A stretch of 64,000 nucleotides of DNA from Streptomyces thermodiastaticus (GCF_014656135.1 NZ_BNBV01000012.1:82277-146276); one strand, 5' to 3'; shown: positions 16,682 through 26,271, counted from the first letter of the stretch. The notes: generated by a model from the letters alone, not told the origin. Made by a program: numbers and translations.

Positions 16682-18178
16682 TCAGCGCACGTCGCCCATG
16701 AGGGTCTTGACCTTGGAGCGGTACATCCACACGGCCAGACCCGCGACGACCGCCAGGAAGGCCTCCAGGGCCACGATGCCCCTGGTGTTGAGGTCGACCC
16801 CGGCGGTGGAGAGCAGACCGGTCGTGGCGTCACCGGCGGTGACGGCGAGGAACCAGACACCCATCATCTGCGAGGCGTACTTCGCGGGCGCCATCTTCGT
16901 GGTGACGGACAGGCCGACCGGCGACAGGGTCAGCTCGCCGACGGTCTGCACGAAGTAGATGCCCACCAGCCACAGGGCGGCGGCCTTGTGGCCGCCGTCG
17001 GCGATCGCCAGCGGGGCCAGGAAGAGGAAGAAGGAGGCGCCGATGAGCACGAGGCCCATCGCGAACTTCACCGCGGTGCTCGGCTCCTTGCCGCGGCGGG
17101 CCAGCGCGAGCCACAGCCAGGCGAAGACCGGCGCGAGCGCCATGATCATGACCGGGTTGACCGACTGGTACCAGGAGACCGGGAAGTCCCAGCCGAAGAT
17201 GCTGTTGTCGGCCGACTTCTCGGCGAACAGCGACACCGTCGAGCCGCCCTGGTCGTAGATCATCCAGAACACCGCGGCGGCCACGAAGAACCAGATGTAG
17301 GCGGTCATCTTCGACTGCTCGGTGCTGTCCAGATCCTTGTCCCGCTTGATCCGCACCAGGACCATGACCGGGATGAGCAGGCCGGCGATGGTGATCGGGA
17401 CCAGCACCCAGTTCAGGGTGTAGACGCCGGAGAAGCCCACGATCGCGTAGAAGATCACGGCGACGGCCGCCCACAGCGCGGACTTGCGCAGCGTGGCCTT
17501 CTTCTCCTCGGCGGACAGCGGCGTCGGGACGACGTCCGAGCGCGGGTCCAGGTAGCGGGAGCCGAGCAGGAACTGGGCCAGACCCACACCCATGCCGAGC
17601 GCGGCCAGGGCGAAGCCGATGTGCCAGTTCACGTTCTCGCCGATGGTGCCGATGATCAGCGGCGCGGCGAAGGCACCGAGGTTGATGCCGATGTAGAAGA
17701 TCGTGAAGCCGCCGTCCCGGCGCGGGTCGTCGGCACCCTTGTACAGGTGGCCGACCATCGTGGAGATGTTGGCCTTCAGCAGGCCGGAGCCGATCGCGAC
17801 CAGGCCCAGGCCGGCGAAGAAGCTGCCGGCCCACGGCAGGGCCAGCGTCAGGTGACCGAGCATGATCACCGTGCCGGCGACCGCCACGGTCTTGCGGGGG
17901 CCCAGGACCCGGTCGGCGAACCAGCCGCCCGGCATGGCCAGCAGGTACACGAGCGACAGGTAGACCGAGTAGATCGCGGTCGCGCTGGCCGCACTCATGT
18001 GCAGGCCGCCCGGCGCCACCAGATACAGCGGGAGCAGAGCCTTCATGCCGTAGTAGGAGAAGCGCTCCCACATCTCGGTCATGAAGAGGGTGGCCAGGCC
18101 GCGGGGGTGGCCGAAGAAGGTCTTCTCGGAACCGGGGGTGCCCGGCAGAACCGAGTCCTTCGTCAGGCTGGACGCCAT
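16682..18178 (-). CDS. proton-dependent oligopeptide transporter (POT/PTR2 family)
   Basis: A 498-residue, 12-14 TM major facilitator of the DtpT/POT type that imports di- and tripeptides with protons. The diagnostic ExxERF motif is seen as EMWERFSYYGMKALLPLYL in TM1, with the family GWFADRVLGPRKT loop and TM5 region GLLKANISTMVG. It ends in a basic tail MYRSKVKTLMGDVR. The ATG at 18178 is preceded by AAGGAAC. Downstream is a strong terminator. It is a single-gene unit and its regulation is not evident. Confidence 0.92.
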   Translation of the reverse strand: MASSLTKDSVLPGTPGSEKTFFGHPRGLATLFMTEMWERFSYYGMKALLPLYLVAPGGLHMSAASATAIYSVYLSLVYLLAMPGGWFADRVLGPRKTVAVAGTVIMLGHLTLALPWAGSFFAGLGLVAIGSGLLKANISTMVGHLYKGADDPRRDGGFTIFYIGINLGAFAAPLIIGTIGENVNWHIGFALAALGMGVGLAQFLLGSRYLDPRSDVVPTPLSAEEKKATLRKSALWAAVAVIFYAIVGFSGVYTLNWVLVPITIAGLLIPVMVLVRIKRDKDLDSTEQSKMTAYIWFFVAAAVFWMIYDQGGSTVSLFAEKSADNSIFGWDFPVSWYQSVNPVMIMALAPVFAWLWLALARRGKEPSTAVKFAMGLVLIGASFFLFLAPLAIADGGHKAAALWLVGIYFVQTVGELTLSPVGLSVTTKMAPAKYASQMMGVWFLAVTAGDATTGLLSTAGVDLNTRGIVALEAFLAVVAGLAVWMYRSKVKTLMGDVR

Positions 18179-18510
18179 GGTCGTTCCTTGCTGCTCGGGA
18201 CGCGCCGCGAGCCGGTACGCGCCCGGTGGGGGGACAGCCGGCACCGGCTGGACCGCCGCCCACCCCACGCCCGAGGGGAGCCCGCCCCGGGTCGCGGGAC
18301 GGAGGACGCCGGCCACCGGGATCCACACCTGACCCGGCGCGTCGCGCCCGGTCAGGCCCGGCCCTAGGTCATTGCTTGCTGGGCCGGACGGGCCGGCCCC
18401 GCACACAAAAGGGACCCTCGGCGTCGTCGGCGAGCGCCAAAGGTCCCCTGCGTGCTACAGGCGTTCACGTCACCATACGGCAGGACACGGCCGGAAAAGG
18501 AGGACTTGAG
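18179..18510. other. 332-bp gap upstream of the transporter gene
   Basis: No credible protein gene. A possible hairpin pairs GGGACC (18411-18416) with GGTCCC (18442-18447), with CTCG/CGAG inside. It may be a terminator or leader structure. Promoters for the transporter (minus) and the small ORF (plus) should lie here, but I cannot place them. Confidence 0.5.
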
Positions 18511-18669
18511 ATGCGGATCACATTGATCGCTGGAACCGCGGACGCCCGTGCGGAGGTGATCACCAGGATGGCACCGCATCGCCGCGCCGCGCCAGCCGAG
18601 CGGAGACGCCCGGCCCAGGTGCGCACGAACCGGCTGGAAACCGGCGGCCGCGGACCGCCCGGAAGGTAA
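18511..18669 (+). CDS. small ORF of 52 residues with a strong ribosome site
   Basis: ATG at 18511 has a near-perfect AAGGAGG at 18497-18503 with a 7-nt spacer, stronger than most start sites here. The product begins MRITLIAGTADARAEVITRM and continues into an Arg/Pro-rich basic tail. I recognise no family. It could be a real small protein, or translation of this ORF could regulate the downstream two-component genes. The absence of a known family and the composition of the tail leave it uncertain. Confidence 0.42.
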   Translation: MRITLIAGTADARAEVITRMAPHRRAAPAERRRPAQVRTNRLETGGRGPPGR

Positions 18670-18725
18670 GAGCCCGGGGCGCCTGTCACAGCGCCGCACA
18701 CCCCCGGCGGACTGCACGAGCGGAC

Positions 18726-18731
18726 TACCAT
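18726..18731 (+). promoter_or_regulatory. -10 element TACCAT, probable leaderless start for the response regulator
   Basis: TACCAT ends 6 bp before the ATG at 18738 and there is no ribosome site, so transcription and translation probably begin together. Confidence 0.5.
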
Positions 18732-18737
18732 CGCCTC

Positions 18738-19415
18738 ATGACCCGTGTACTGCTCGCCGAGGACGACGCGTCCATCTCGGAGCCGCTGGCCCGCGCACTG
18801 CGCCGGGAAGGTTACGAGGTCGAGGTACGTGAGGACGGACCCACCGCGCTCGACGCAGGAATGCAGGGCGGTGTGGACCTGGTCGTGCTGGACCTCGGTC
18901 TGCCCGGTATGGACGGACTGGAGGTCGCCCGCCGGCTGCGAGCCGACGGTCACACCGTGCCCATCCTGATCCTGACCGCGCGCGCCGACGAGGTGGACAC
19001 CGTCGTCGGCCTGGACGCGGGCGCCGACGACTACGTCACCAAGCCGTTCCGGCTGGCCGAGCTGCTGGCGCGGGTGCGGGCCCTGCTGCGGCGCGGGGCC
19101 ACGGAGCCGCAGCAGCCGCCCGCCACCCACGGTGTACGCATCGACGTCGAGTCCCACCGGGCCTGGATGGGCGACGAGGAGCTGCAGCTCACCGCGAAGG
19201 AGTTCGACCTGCTGCGAGTCCTGGTGCGGGACGCCGGCCGGGTCGTCACCCGCGAGCAGCTGATGCGCGAGGTCTGGGACACCACCTGGTGGTCGTCGAC
19301 CAAGACCCTCGACATGCACATCTCCTGGCTGCGCAAGAAGCTCGGCGACGACGCCGCGAACCCCCGCTACATCGCGACCGTGCGCGGCGTGGGTTTCCGT
19401 TTCGAGAAGAACTGA
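18738..19415 (+). CDS. OmpR/PhoB-family response regulator
   Basis: A 225-residue regulator. The receiver domain has acidic residues AEDD (8-10), phospho-acceptor D52 in VVLDLGLPG, T80 and K102 in VTKPF. The C-terminal winged helix (about residues 130-225) contains LTAKEFDLLRVLVRDAGRVV and the terminal TVRGVGFRFEKN. It pairs with the histidine kinase 219 bp downstream. The start lacks a ribosome site but sits 6 bp from a -10 element, so the mRNA is probably leaderless. The signal sensed is unknown. Confidence 0.94.
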   Translation: MTRVLLAEDDASISEPLARALRREGYEVEVREDGPTALDAGMQGGVDLVVLDLGLPGMDGLEVARRLRADGHTVPILILTARADEVDTVVGLDAGADDYVTKPFRLAELLARVRALLRRGATEPQQPPATHGVRIDVESHRAWMGDEELQLTAKEFDLLRVLVRDAGRVVTREQLMREVWDTTWWSSTKTLDMHISWLRKKLGDDAANPRYIATVRGVGFRFEKN

Positions 19416-19422
19416 TCGTCAA

Positions 19423-19558
19423 GAGCCGATCGTCGCGGGACGACCCGCTCCGAGATGAGCCGATCGTCGCGGGACGACCCGCTCCGAGATGAGCCGATCG
19501 TCGCGGGACGACCCGCTCCCGGAAGAGCCGGTCGTCACAAGACGACCCGCGCCAGTCA
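19423..19558 (+). repeat. four tandem 34-bp repeats between the two-component genes
   Basis: Units start at 19423, 19457, 19491 and 19525, each beginning GAGCCGATCGTCGCGGGACG or a close variant. Units 1 and 2 are identical, 3 differs only at the end, and 4 is diverged. Each unit can fold as GCGGG-ACGA-CCCGC or as CGTC-GCGG-GACG. The array begins 7 bp after the regulator stop and fills most of the 219-bp gap before the kinase gene. Confidence 0.9.
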
Positions 19559-19634
19559 GGCGGGCCCCGGCCGCATCGTCCCGGGGCCCCACCCCCACCC
19601 CGGGCCGCCCGGGACCCGAGCCAGGTAAGAAGTC

Positions 19635-20912
19635 ATGCGCCGCCGACTGATCCAGTCCACGCTCGCCGTGGTGCTCGTGGTGATCGCCGTCTTCGGCGGC
19701 TCCCTGGTGCTCGTGGAGACCCGGACGATCAGCAACAGCGCCCAGGAGCGGGTCGACTCCGAGGCGCTGCGGCTGGCCAGCATCGTCGACAGCCGGCTGC
19801 TGGGCGACCAGAGTGTCGACGCGGACGCCCTGAGCGGCCAGGTCGCCCCGGGCCAGTACGCGGTGATCGGCATCGCCGGGCAGAAGCCGATCAAGGTCGG
19901 CACCGAGCCGTCCGGGGACGTCATCCACGCCACCGCCACGGGCGAGCAGGGCGAGACCGTCCGGGTCGAGGAGCCGCGTTCCGTGATCACCCGTGAGGTC
20001 GGCCGGACCCTGCTGATCATCGGTCTGGTGGCGCTGCTGGCGGTGGTGGCGGCGGTGCTGCTCGCCGTCCGCCAGGCCAACCGGCTGGCCTCCCCGCTGA
20101 CCGATCTCGCCGAGACCGCCGAGCGCCTCGGCTCGGGCGACCCGCGGCCCCGCCACAAGCGGTACGGCGTCCCCGAGCTGGACCGGGTCGCCGACGTGCT
20201 GGACCGTTCCGCCGAGCGCATCGCCCGCATGCTGACCGCGGAGCGGCGGCTGGCCGCCGACGCCTCCCACCAGCTGCGCACCCCGCTGACCGCCCTGTCG
20301 ATGCGACTGGAGGAGATCACCCTCACCGACGACCTGCACACGGTGAAGGAGGAGGCGAACGTCGCCCTCACCCAGGTCGAACGGCTGACGGACGTGGTGG
20401 AGCGCCTGCTGACGAACTCCCGCGACCCGCGCACCGGCTCCGCCGTCTCCTTCGACCTGGACGAGGTCATCCAGCAGCAGATCGCCGAGTGGCGCCCCGC
20501 CTACCGCAGCGCCGGGCGTGCCATCGTCAGCTCCGGAAAGCGGCATCTGCAGGCCGTGGGCACGCCGGGCGCGGTGGCCCAGGTGCTGGCGGCCCTGATC
20601 GAGAACTCGCTCATGCACGGCGGCGGCACGGTGGCGCTGCGCACCCGCGTGACCGGCAACCAGGCGGTCGTCGAGGTCACCGACGAGGGCCCCGGCGTCC
20701 CCGCCGACCTGGGCGCGCGCATCTTCGAGCGCACGATCAGCGGCCGCAACTCCACGGGCATCGGGCTGGCCGTCGCGCGGGACCTGGCGGAGGCCGACGG
20801 GGGCCGGCTGGAGCTGCTGCAGTCCAAGCCGCCGGTGTTCGGGCTGTTCCTGTCCCGGACCCAGCCGCCGAAGAAGCCCGGCGAGGCGGAGGACGGCCGG
20901 ACGGTGCGCTGA
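19635..20912 (+). CDS. sensor histidine kinase
   Basis: A 425-residue membrane kinase. TM1 is about residues 5-27, the extracytoplasmic sensor about 28-123, TM2 about 124-146, and then a HAMP linker. The phosphorylated His is H212 in DASHQLRTPLTALSMR. ATP-binding boxes are N (LIENSLMHGG), G1 (VTDEGPGVP) and G2 (STGIGLAVARDLAEA). It should phosphorylate the upstream regulator. The 219-bp gap, filled by tandem repeats, is unusual for such pairs, which normally overlap or lie close. The ribosome site (GGTAAGAAG) is weak. Confidence 0.93.
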   Translation: MRRRLIQSTLAVVLVVIAVFGGSLVLVETRTISNSAQERVDSEALRLASIVDSRLLGDQSVDADALSGQVAPGQYAVIGIAGQKPIKVGTEPSGDVIHATATGEQGETVRVEEPRSVITREVGRTLLIIGLVALLAVVAAVLLAVRQANRLASPLTDLAETAERLGSGDPRPRHKRYGVPELDRVADVLDRSAERIARMLTAERRLAADASHQLRTPLTALSMRLEEITLTDDLHTVKEEANVALTQVERLTDVVERLLTNSRDPRTGSAVSFDLDEVIQQQIAEWRPAYRSAGRAIVSSGKRHLQAVGTPGAVAQVLAALIENSLMHGGGTVALRTRVTGNQAVVEVTDEGPGVPADLGARIFERTISGRNSTGIGLAVARDLAEADGGRLELLQSKPPVFGLFLSRTQPPKKPGEAEDGRTVR

Positions 20913-20928
20913 GGCCGCCCGGCCCGGG

Positions 20929-21585
20929 TCAGCGCCCGGCCCGCGCCCCGGCCCGTTTCGGCTCCGAGCGCAGCGGTGTCCCGGTCTCGCCGGAGGCGGC
21001 CTGGCCGCGCGGCAGGGTGCGGAAGACCCAGGTGCGGTAGGACCAGAACCGGAACAGGGTCGCAATGCCGATGCCGAGGAACTTGAAGACGTTGCTCTGC
21101 AGCGGGCTGTCCCAGCCGAAACCGTACGTCGCCAGGTACAGCACCCCGTTCTCGATCACCAGACCGGCCGCGCTGAACAGCAGGAACAGTGTCATCTCCC
21201 GGGTACGGCCGCTCTTGTCCCGGTCCCGGTAGGTGAAGTAACGCAGCCCGAGGTAGTTGAAGCAGATCGACACCACGGTCGCGATGACGCTGGCCCGCAC
21301 CACCTGCAGGTCGGTCACGTGCCGCACGAGGTTGAACACGAGCAGGTTCACCAGCAGCCCGGCACCGCCGACCGCCCCGAACTTGACCGCCTCCTGCCAC
21401 AGCCGGCCCACGCGGCGCCACACCGCGCCGCCGGGCGCCCGGCCCTGCCGGGTCTCACCGGCCGTCCGCGGGCTGTGGGCCGTGCGGGGTTGCTGGGGCG
21501 CCGGGGGCGCCGATCGGTGCCCCGAGGAACCACGTCCCATGGTCGTCCAGGCCCCCGTCCGGGTCGGTTGCGTCAACTCCGCCAT
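20929..21585 (-). CDS. GtrA-family membrane protein
   Basis: A 218-residue protein whose first 70 residues are Pro/Ser-rich and probably cytoplasmic, followed by a GtrA domain with four TM helices (FGAVGGAGLLVNLLVFNLV, a second within ASVIATVVSICFNYLGLRY, LFLLFSAAGLVIENGVLY and LGIGIATLFRFWSYRTWVF). GtrA proteins help move lipid-linked sugars across the membrane for glycan modification. The start at 21585 is a choice; 21540 is an in-frame alternative, and neither has a good ribosome site. It converges with the kinase gene with only 16 bp between stops, and is divergent from purK. Confidence 0.85.
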   Translation of the reverse strand: MAELTQPTRTGAWTTMGRGSSGHRSAPPAPQQPRTAHSPRTAGETRQGRAPGGAVWRRVGRLWQEAVKFGAVGGAGLLVNLLVFNLVRHVTDLQVVRASVIATVVSICFNYLGLRYFTYRDRDKSGRTREMTLFLLFSAAGLVIENGVLYLATYGFGWDSPLQSNVFKFLGIGIATLFRFWSYRTWVFRTLPRGQAASGETGTPLRSEPKRAGARAGR

Positions 21586-21815
21586 GCTAACCAGCGGCCC
21601 GTCTCCTCGCCCGTGGACGGACGATGCCCGGGGGACCCGGCCGGAAAGTGCCTGGAAGGGACAGGAAAGGGCCGCGGAAGACACCGGTGGGAATCCGGAA
21701 AGAGAAAGGCAAGAACCCGGACGACAGCCGGGCGGAGCACGGACGGATCACCGCGGCCGGCCGGACGGGCACACGCCCTCGAAGGCGGGTGATCCGGCCA
21801 TACCGGCGCGGCCGA

Positions 21816-21821
21816 TACCCT
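21816..21821 (+). promoter_or_regulatory. -10 element TACCCT, probable leaderless purK promoter
   Basis: TACCCT lies 6 bp before the GTG of purK with no ribosome site between, the usual geometry for leaderless Streptomyces transcripts. Confidence 0.5.
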
Positions 21822-21827
21822 GGGGGC

Positions 21828-22967
21828 GTGACGTTCCCGGTAGTCGGCATGGTCGGCGGTGGCCAGCTCGCTCGTATGACCCACGAGGCGGGCATCCCGC
21901 TGGGCATCAGGTTCAGGCTTCTCAGCGACTCTCCCCAGGACTCCGCGGCTCAGGTCGTCAACGACGTCGTCGTCGGCGACTACCGCGATCTGGACACCCT
22001 GCGTGCCTTCGCGCGCGGCTGTGACGTGATCACCTTCGATCACGAACACGTGCCCGCCGAGCACCTGCGTGCCCTGGAGGCGGACGGCGTCCCGGTGCGT
22101 CCCGGCCCGGACGCGCTGGTGCACGCCCAGGACAAAGGGGTGATGCGCGCCCGGCTCGACGCGCTCGGCATCCCCTGCCCGCGGCACCGCATCGTGAGCG
22201 ACCCCGCGGACGTGGCCGCGTTCGCCGCCGAGGGGGACGGCTTCCCCGTGGTCCTCAAGACCGTCCGCGGCGGCTACGACGGCAAGGGCGTGTGGGTGGT
22301 CCGCTCCGCGGAGGAGGCCGCCGAGCCGTTCAAGGCGGGCGTCGCGGTCCTCGCCGAGGAGAAGGTCGACTTCGTCCGGGAGCTGGCGGCCAACGTCGTC
22401 CGCTCCCCGCACGGCCAGGCCGTGGCCTACCCGGTCGTGGAGTCCCGGCAGGTGGACGGCGTGTGCGACACGGTGATCGCCCCCGCCCCCGGCCTGGACG
22501 AGGAGCTGGCCCTGCGGGCCGAGCAGATGGCCCTGACCATAGCCAAGGAGCTGGGCGTCATCGGCCACCTGGCCGTGGAGCTGTTCCAGACCCGTGACGG
22601 CCGCATCCTCGTCAACGAACTGGCGATGCGCCCGCACAACTCCGGTCACTGGACCATGGACGGCGCGGTCACCTCGCAGTTCGCCAACCACGTCCGCGCG
22701 GTCCTGGACCTGCCACTGGGCGACCCGCGCCCGCGCGCGAAGTGGACCGTGATGGCCAACGTGCTCGGCGGCGACTACCCCGACATGTACTCCGCGTACC
22801 TGCACTGCATGGCCCGCGACCCCCAGCTGAAGATCCACATGTACGGCAAGGACGTGAAGCCCGGCCGCAAGGTCGGACACGTCAACACCTACGGCGACGA
22901 CCTGGACGACGTGCTGGAGCGCGCGCGCCACGCAGCCGGCTACCTGAGAGGCACCATCACCGAATGA
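21828..22967 (+). CDS. purK: N5-carboxyaminoimidazole ribonucleotide synthase
   Basis: A 379-residue ATP-grasp enzyme that uses ATP and bicarbonate to carboxylate AIR at N5 in purine synthesis. The N-terminal [11 protein letters not shown] nucleotide fold, the central ATP-grasp ([33 protein letters not shown]) and [19 protein letters not shown] are typical. The GTG at 21828 probably starts a leaderless mRNA. It overlaps purE by 4 bp, so the two are translationally coupled. Confidence 0.97.
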   Translation: MTFPVVGMVGGGQLARMTHEAGIPLGIRFRLLSDSPQDSAAQVVNDVVVGDYRDLDTLRAFARGCDVITFDHEHVPAEHLRALEADGVPVRPGPDALVHAQDKGVMRARLDALGIPCPRHRIVSDPADVAAFAAEGDGFPVVLKTVRGGYDGKGVWVVRSAEEAAEPFKAGVAVLAEEKVDFVRELAANVVRSPHGQAVAYPVVESRQVDGVCDTVIAPAPGLDEELALRAEQMALTIAKELGVIGHLAVELFQTRDGRILVNELAMRPHNSGHWTMDGAVTSQFANHVRAVLDLPLGDPRPRAKWTVMANVLGGDYPDMYSAYLHCMARDPQLKIHMYGKDVKPGRKVGHVNTYGDDLDDVLERARHAAGYLRGTITE

Positions 22968-23494
22968 GCCCCGTTGTTGGCATTGTCATGGGGTCGGACT
23001 CCGACTGGCCCGTCATGGAGGCCGCCGCCAAGGCCCTCGACGAGTTCGAGATCGCCTACGAGGTCGACGTCGTCTCCGCGCACCGCATGCCGCGCGAGAT
23101 GATCGCGTACGGCGAGCACGCCGCCGACCGCGGCCTGAAGGTGATCATCGCCGGTGCGGGCGGCGCCGCCCACCTGCCCGGCATGCTCGCCTCCGTCACG
23201 CCGCTGCCGGTCATCGGCGTGCCCGTGCCGCTGAAGCACCTGGACGGTTTGGACTCGCTGCTGTCGATCGTGCAGATGCCGGCCGGGGTGCCCGTGGCGA
23301 CCGTCTCCGTCGGCGGCGCCCGCAACGCCGGTCTGCTGGCCGCCCGCATCCTCGGCGCCCACGACGAGGACCTGCTCGGCCGGATGCGGGAGTTCCAGCA
23401 GGACCTCAACGACCAGGCCACGGAGAAGGGCAAGCGGCTGCGGGCCAAGGTCGACGGCGCGGCCGGCGGCTTCGGCTTCAACTCGGGGAAGTGA
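22964..23494 (+). CDS. purE: N5-carboxyaminoimidazole ribonucleotide mutase
   Basis: A 176-residue class I PurE that converts N5-CAIR to CAIR, the step after PurK. The signature GSDSDWPVM, the conserved SAHRMP with the catalytic His, and [13 protein letters not shown] are all present. The ATG overlaps the purK stop codon. The C-terminal [13 protein letters not shown] extension is ordinary for actinobacteria. Confidence 0.97.
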   Translation: MSPVVGIVMGSDSDWPVMEAAAKALDEFEIAYEVDVVSAHRMPREMIAYGEHAADRGLKVIIAGAGGAAHLPGMLASVTPLPVIGVPVPLKHLDGLDSLLSIVQMPAGVPVATVSVGGARNAGLLAARILGAHDEDLLGRMREFQQDLNDQATEKGKRLRAKVDGAAGGFGFNSGK

Positions 23495-23498
23495 CGCC

Positions 23499-24677
23499 AT
23501 GACCTCGCTGGAGAAGGCCCGGGAACTGCTGCGCGAGTTCCCCGTCGTCGACGGCCACAACGACCTGCCGTGGGCCCTGCGCGAACAGGTCCGCTACGAC
23601 CTCGCCGCCCGCGACATCGCCCACCGCCAGGACGCCCACCTGCACACCGACATCCCCCGGCTGCGCGAGGGCGGCGTCGGGGCCCAGTACTGGTCGGTGT
23701 ACGTCCGCGCCGACCAGCCCGATCCGGTGCCCGCGACGCTGGAGCAGATCGACTGCGTCCGGCAGCTGATCGCCCGCCACCCCCGCGACCTGGCCCCCGC
23801 GCTGACCGCCGCCGACATGGAGACGGCCCGCCGCGAGGGACGCATCGCGTCCCTGATGGGCGCCGAGGGCGGGCACTCCATCGCCTGCTCGCTCGGCACC
23901 CTGCGCGGCCTGTACGCGCTGGGCGTGCGCTACCTGACGCTCACCCACAACGACAACGTGCCGTGGGCGGACTCCGCCACCGACGAACCGGGCGTCGGCG
24001 GCCTGTCGGCCTTCGGCCGCGAGGTCGTGCGGGAGATGAACCGCCTCGGCATGCTGGTCGACCTCTCCCATGTGGCCGCGACCACCATGCGGGACGCCCT
24101 GGACACCTCCGAAGCCCCGGTGATCTTCTCCCACTCCTCCGCCCGGGCCGTGTGCGACCACCCGCGCAACATCCCCGACGACGTCCTGGAGCGCCTGCCC
24201 GCCAACGGCGGCATCGCCATGGTGACGTTCGTGCCGAAGTTCGTCCTGCGGGCCGCCGTGGACTGGACGGCCGCCGCCGACGAGAACATGCGGGCCCACG
24301 GCTTCCACCACCTCGACACCACCCCCGAGGCGATGAAGGTGCACCGCGCCTTCGAGGCGGCCCACCCCCGCCCCGTCGCCACCGTCGCCACGGTCGCCGA
24401 CCACCTCGACCACATGCGCGAGGTCGCCGGCGTCGACCACCTCGGCATCGGCGGCGACTACGACGGCACCGCCTTCACCCCCGACGGCCTCAGCGACGTC
24501 TCCGGCTACCCCAACCTGCTCGCCGAGCTGCTGGACCGCGGCTGGTCGAAGGCCGACCTGGCCAAGCTGACCTGGCAGAACGCGGTCCGCGTCCTGGGCG
24601 CCGCGGAGGACGTGGCCCGTGACCTGCAGTCCACCCGCGCACCGTCGAACGCGACGATCGAGGAACTGGACGGCTGA
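23499..24677 (+). CDS. membrane dipeptidase-type metallopeptidase (M19)
   Basis: A 392-residue M19 (renal dipeptidase) enzyme that hydrolyses dipeptides with two zinc ions. Ligands are seen in [10 protein letters not shown] (HxD), [10 protein letters not shown] (bridging Glu), [16 protein letters not shown] and [10 protein letters not shown]. It starts 4 bp after purE and so is probably co-transcribed with purKE, although its link to purine synthesis is unclear. No signal peptide is seen, so it is likely cytoplasmic. Confidence 0.93.
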   Translation: MTSLEKARELLREFPVVDGHNDLPWALREQVRYDLAARDIAHRQDAHLHTDIPRLREGGVGAQYWSVYVRADQPDPVPATLEQIDCVRQLIARHPRDLAPALTAADMETARREGRIASLMGAEGGHSIACSLGTLRGLYALGVRYLTLTHNDNVPWADSATDEPGVGGLSAFGREVVREMNRLGMLVDLSHVAATTMRDALDTSEAPVIFSHSSARAVCDHPRNIPDDVLERLPANGGIAMVTFVPKFVLRAAVDWTAAADENMRAHGFHHLDTTPEAMKVHRAFEAAHPRPVATVATVADHLDHMREVAGVDHLGIGGDYDGTAFTPDGLSDVSGYPNLLAELLDRGWSKADLAKLTWQNAVRVLGAAEDVARDLQSTRAPSNATIEELDG

Positions 24678-24695
24678 GGGGCGCGTGACGGGCAC

Positions 24696-24728
24696 GATCC
24701 GGCAGAGGCAGCGCGCCCGCGCCGGATC
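24696..24728. terminator. hairpin between dipeptidase and UDP-sugar dehydrogenase genes
   Basis: GATCCGGC (24696-24703) and GCCGGATC (24721-24728) form a perfect 8-bp stem with a 17-nt loop between converging genes. Confidence 0.5.
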
Positions 24729-24747
24729 GCTGTTCTCCGGACCGGGA

Positions 24748-26091
24748 CTACGCCGTGGGGCGGCCCATCGCGCGGTACGTCCAGCCGGCGCGGCGCCACA
24801 GCTCGGGGTCCAGCGCGTTGCGGCCGTCCAGGATCACCCGGGACCCCACGACCTCGCCCAGCTCGGCCGGGTCCAGCTCACGGAACTCCTGCCACTCGGT
24901 CAGATGCAGCACCACGTCGGCGCCGCGGACCGCCTCCAGCGCGGAGTCGGCGTAGCCCAGCGTGGGGAAGACCCGCCGGGCGTTGTCCATGCCCTTCGGG
25001 TCGAACACCGTCACCTGGCCGCCCTGGAGGTGGATCTGCCCGGCGACGTTGAGCGCGGGCGAGTCGCGCACGTCGTCGGAGTCGGGCTTGAAGGTGGCGC
25101 CCAGCACCGCCACCCGCTTGCCGAGGAACGGCCCGCCGCCCAGCGCCTGCCGGGCCAGCTCGACCATCTGCCCGCGCTGGCGCATGTTGATCGAGTCGAT
25201 CTCGCGCAGGAACGTCAGCGCCTGGTCGGCGCCCAGCTCACCGGCGCGCGCCATGAACGCGCGGATGTCCTTGGGCAGGCAGCCGCCGCCGAATCCGATG
25301 CCGGCGCGCAGGAATTTCCGGCCGATGCGGTCGTCGTAGCCGATCGCCTCCGCGAGTTTCGCCACGTCGCCGCCCGCGGCCTCGCACACCTCCGCCATCG
25401 CGTTGATGAAGGAGATCTTCGTGGCCAGGAAGGAATTCGCGGCGGTCTTCACCAGCTCCGCGGTCGGGAAGTCGGTGACGAGGAACGGCGAACCCTCGGC
25501 GATCGGTGTGGCGTACACCTCGCGCAGCAGCTTCTCGGCGCGCTCGCTGCGCACCCCGACCACGATCCGGTCCGGGTGCAGCGTGTCCTGCACGGCGAAG
25601 CCCTCGCGCAGGAACTCCGGGTTCCAGGCCAGCTCCGCGTCCTCGCCGGCCGGTGCCAGCTGGGCGATCGTCCGGGCCAGCCGGTCGGCCGAACCCACCG
25701 GCACCGTCGACTTGCCGACCACGAGCGCCGGAGCGGTCAGATGCGGGGCGAGCGCGGTGACCGCGGCGTCGACGTAGGACATGTCGCAGGCGTACTCGCC
25801 GTGCTTCTGCGGGGTGTTGACGCAGATGAAGTGGACGTCGCCGAAGGCGCCCGCCTCGGCGTAGTCCTGGGTGAAGCGCAGCCGCCCGGTGGATCCCTCG
25901 ATGCCGGCCACGTGCTTGCGCAGCAGCTCCTCAAGGCCCGGCTCGAACATCGGAACCTCACCGCGCCGCAGCATCTCGATCTTCTCCGGCACCACGTCCA
26001 GGCCCAGCACCTCGAACCCCAGCTCGGCCATGGCGGCGGCGTGGGTCGCGCCGAGATAGCCGGTGCCGATCACGGTGATCTTGAGGCTCAT
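24748..26091 (-). CDS. UDP-glucose/GDP-mannose dehydrogenase family protein
   Basis: A 447-residue NAD-dependent sugar-nucleotide dehydrogenase, most like UDP-glucose 6-dehydrogenase, which oxidises UDP-glucose to UDP-glucuronate. The N-terminal Rossmann motif is GTGYLGATHA, the substrate loop EFLREGFAVQDTLHPDRIV, the central helix ELVKTAANSFLATKISFINAM, the catalytic Cys lies in GFGGGCLPKD, and the C-terminal NAD-sugar domain has LGATFKPDSDDVRDSPAL. GGAG lies before the ATG. Product sugars may feed the wall-glycan genes to the right, which is inference. Confidence 0.93.
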   Translation of the reverse strand: MSLKITVIGTGYLGATHAAAMAELGFEVLGLDVVPEKIEMLRRGEVPMFEPGLEELLRKHVAGIEGSTGRLRFTQDYAEAGAFGDVHFICVNTPQKHGEYACDMSYVDAAVTALAPHLTAPALVVGKSTVPVGSADRLARTIAQLAPAGEDAELAWNPEFLREGFAVQDTLHPDRIVVGVRSERAEKLLREVYATPIAEGSPFLVTDFPTAELVKTAANSFLATKISFINAMAEVCEAAGGDVAKLAEAIGYDDRIGRKFLRAGIGFGGGCLPKDIRAFMARAGELGADQALTFLREIDSINMRQRGQMVELARQALGGGPFLGKRVAVLGATFKPDSDDVRDSPALNVAGQIHLQGGQVTVFDPKGMDNARRVFPTLGYADSALEAVRGADVVLHLTEWQEFRELDPAELGEVVGSRVILDGRNALDPELWRRAGWTYRAMGRPTA

Positions 26092-26224
26092 GGATGCTCC
26101 AGAAAAGGGACGGCGATGCGCGGGTCGAGCATATCCGGGGCATGCGCACGGCCCTCACCGGGCAAAGTGACCGCTGTCGTCAAACTCACGTATCCCGCGC
26201 GTGAGCAAGCCTCTAGAATCCGGG

Positions 26225-26238
26225 TTACTTAACGGTAA
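26225..26238. promoter_or_regulatory. TTAC-N6-GTAA inverted repeat before the acyl-CoA dehydrogenase
   Basis: An AT-rich dyad (TTAC at 26225-26228 and GTAA at 26235-26238) in the divergent gap is the kind of site a TetR-type fatty-acid regulator could bind. No regulator gene is adjacent, and the assignment is tentative. Confidence 0.3.
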
Positions 26239-26271
26239 TTAGCATCGAGCCGTCTTGGAGCGTGAGAGACC

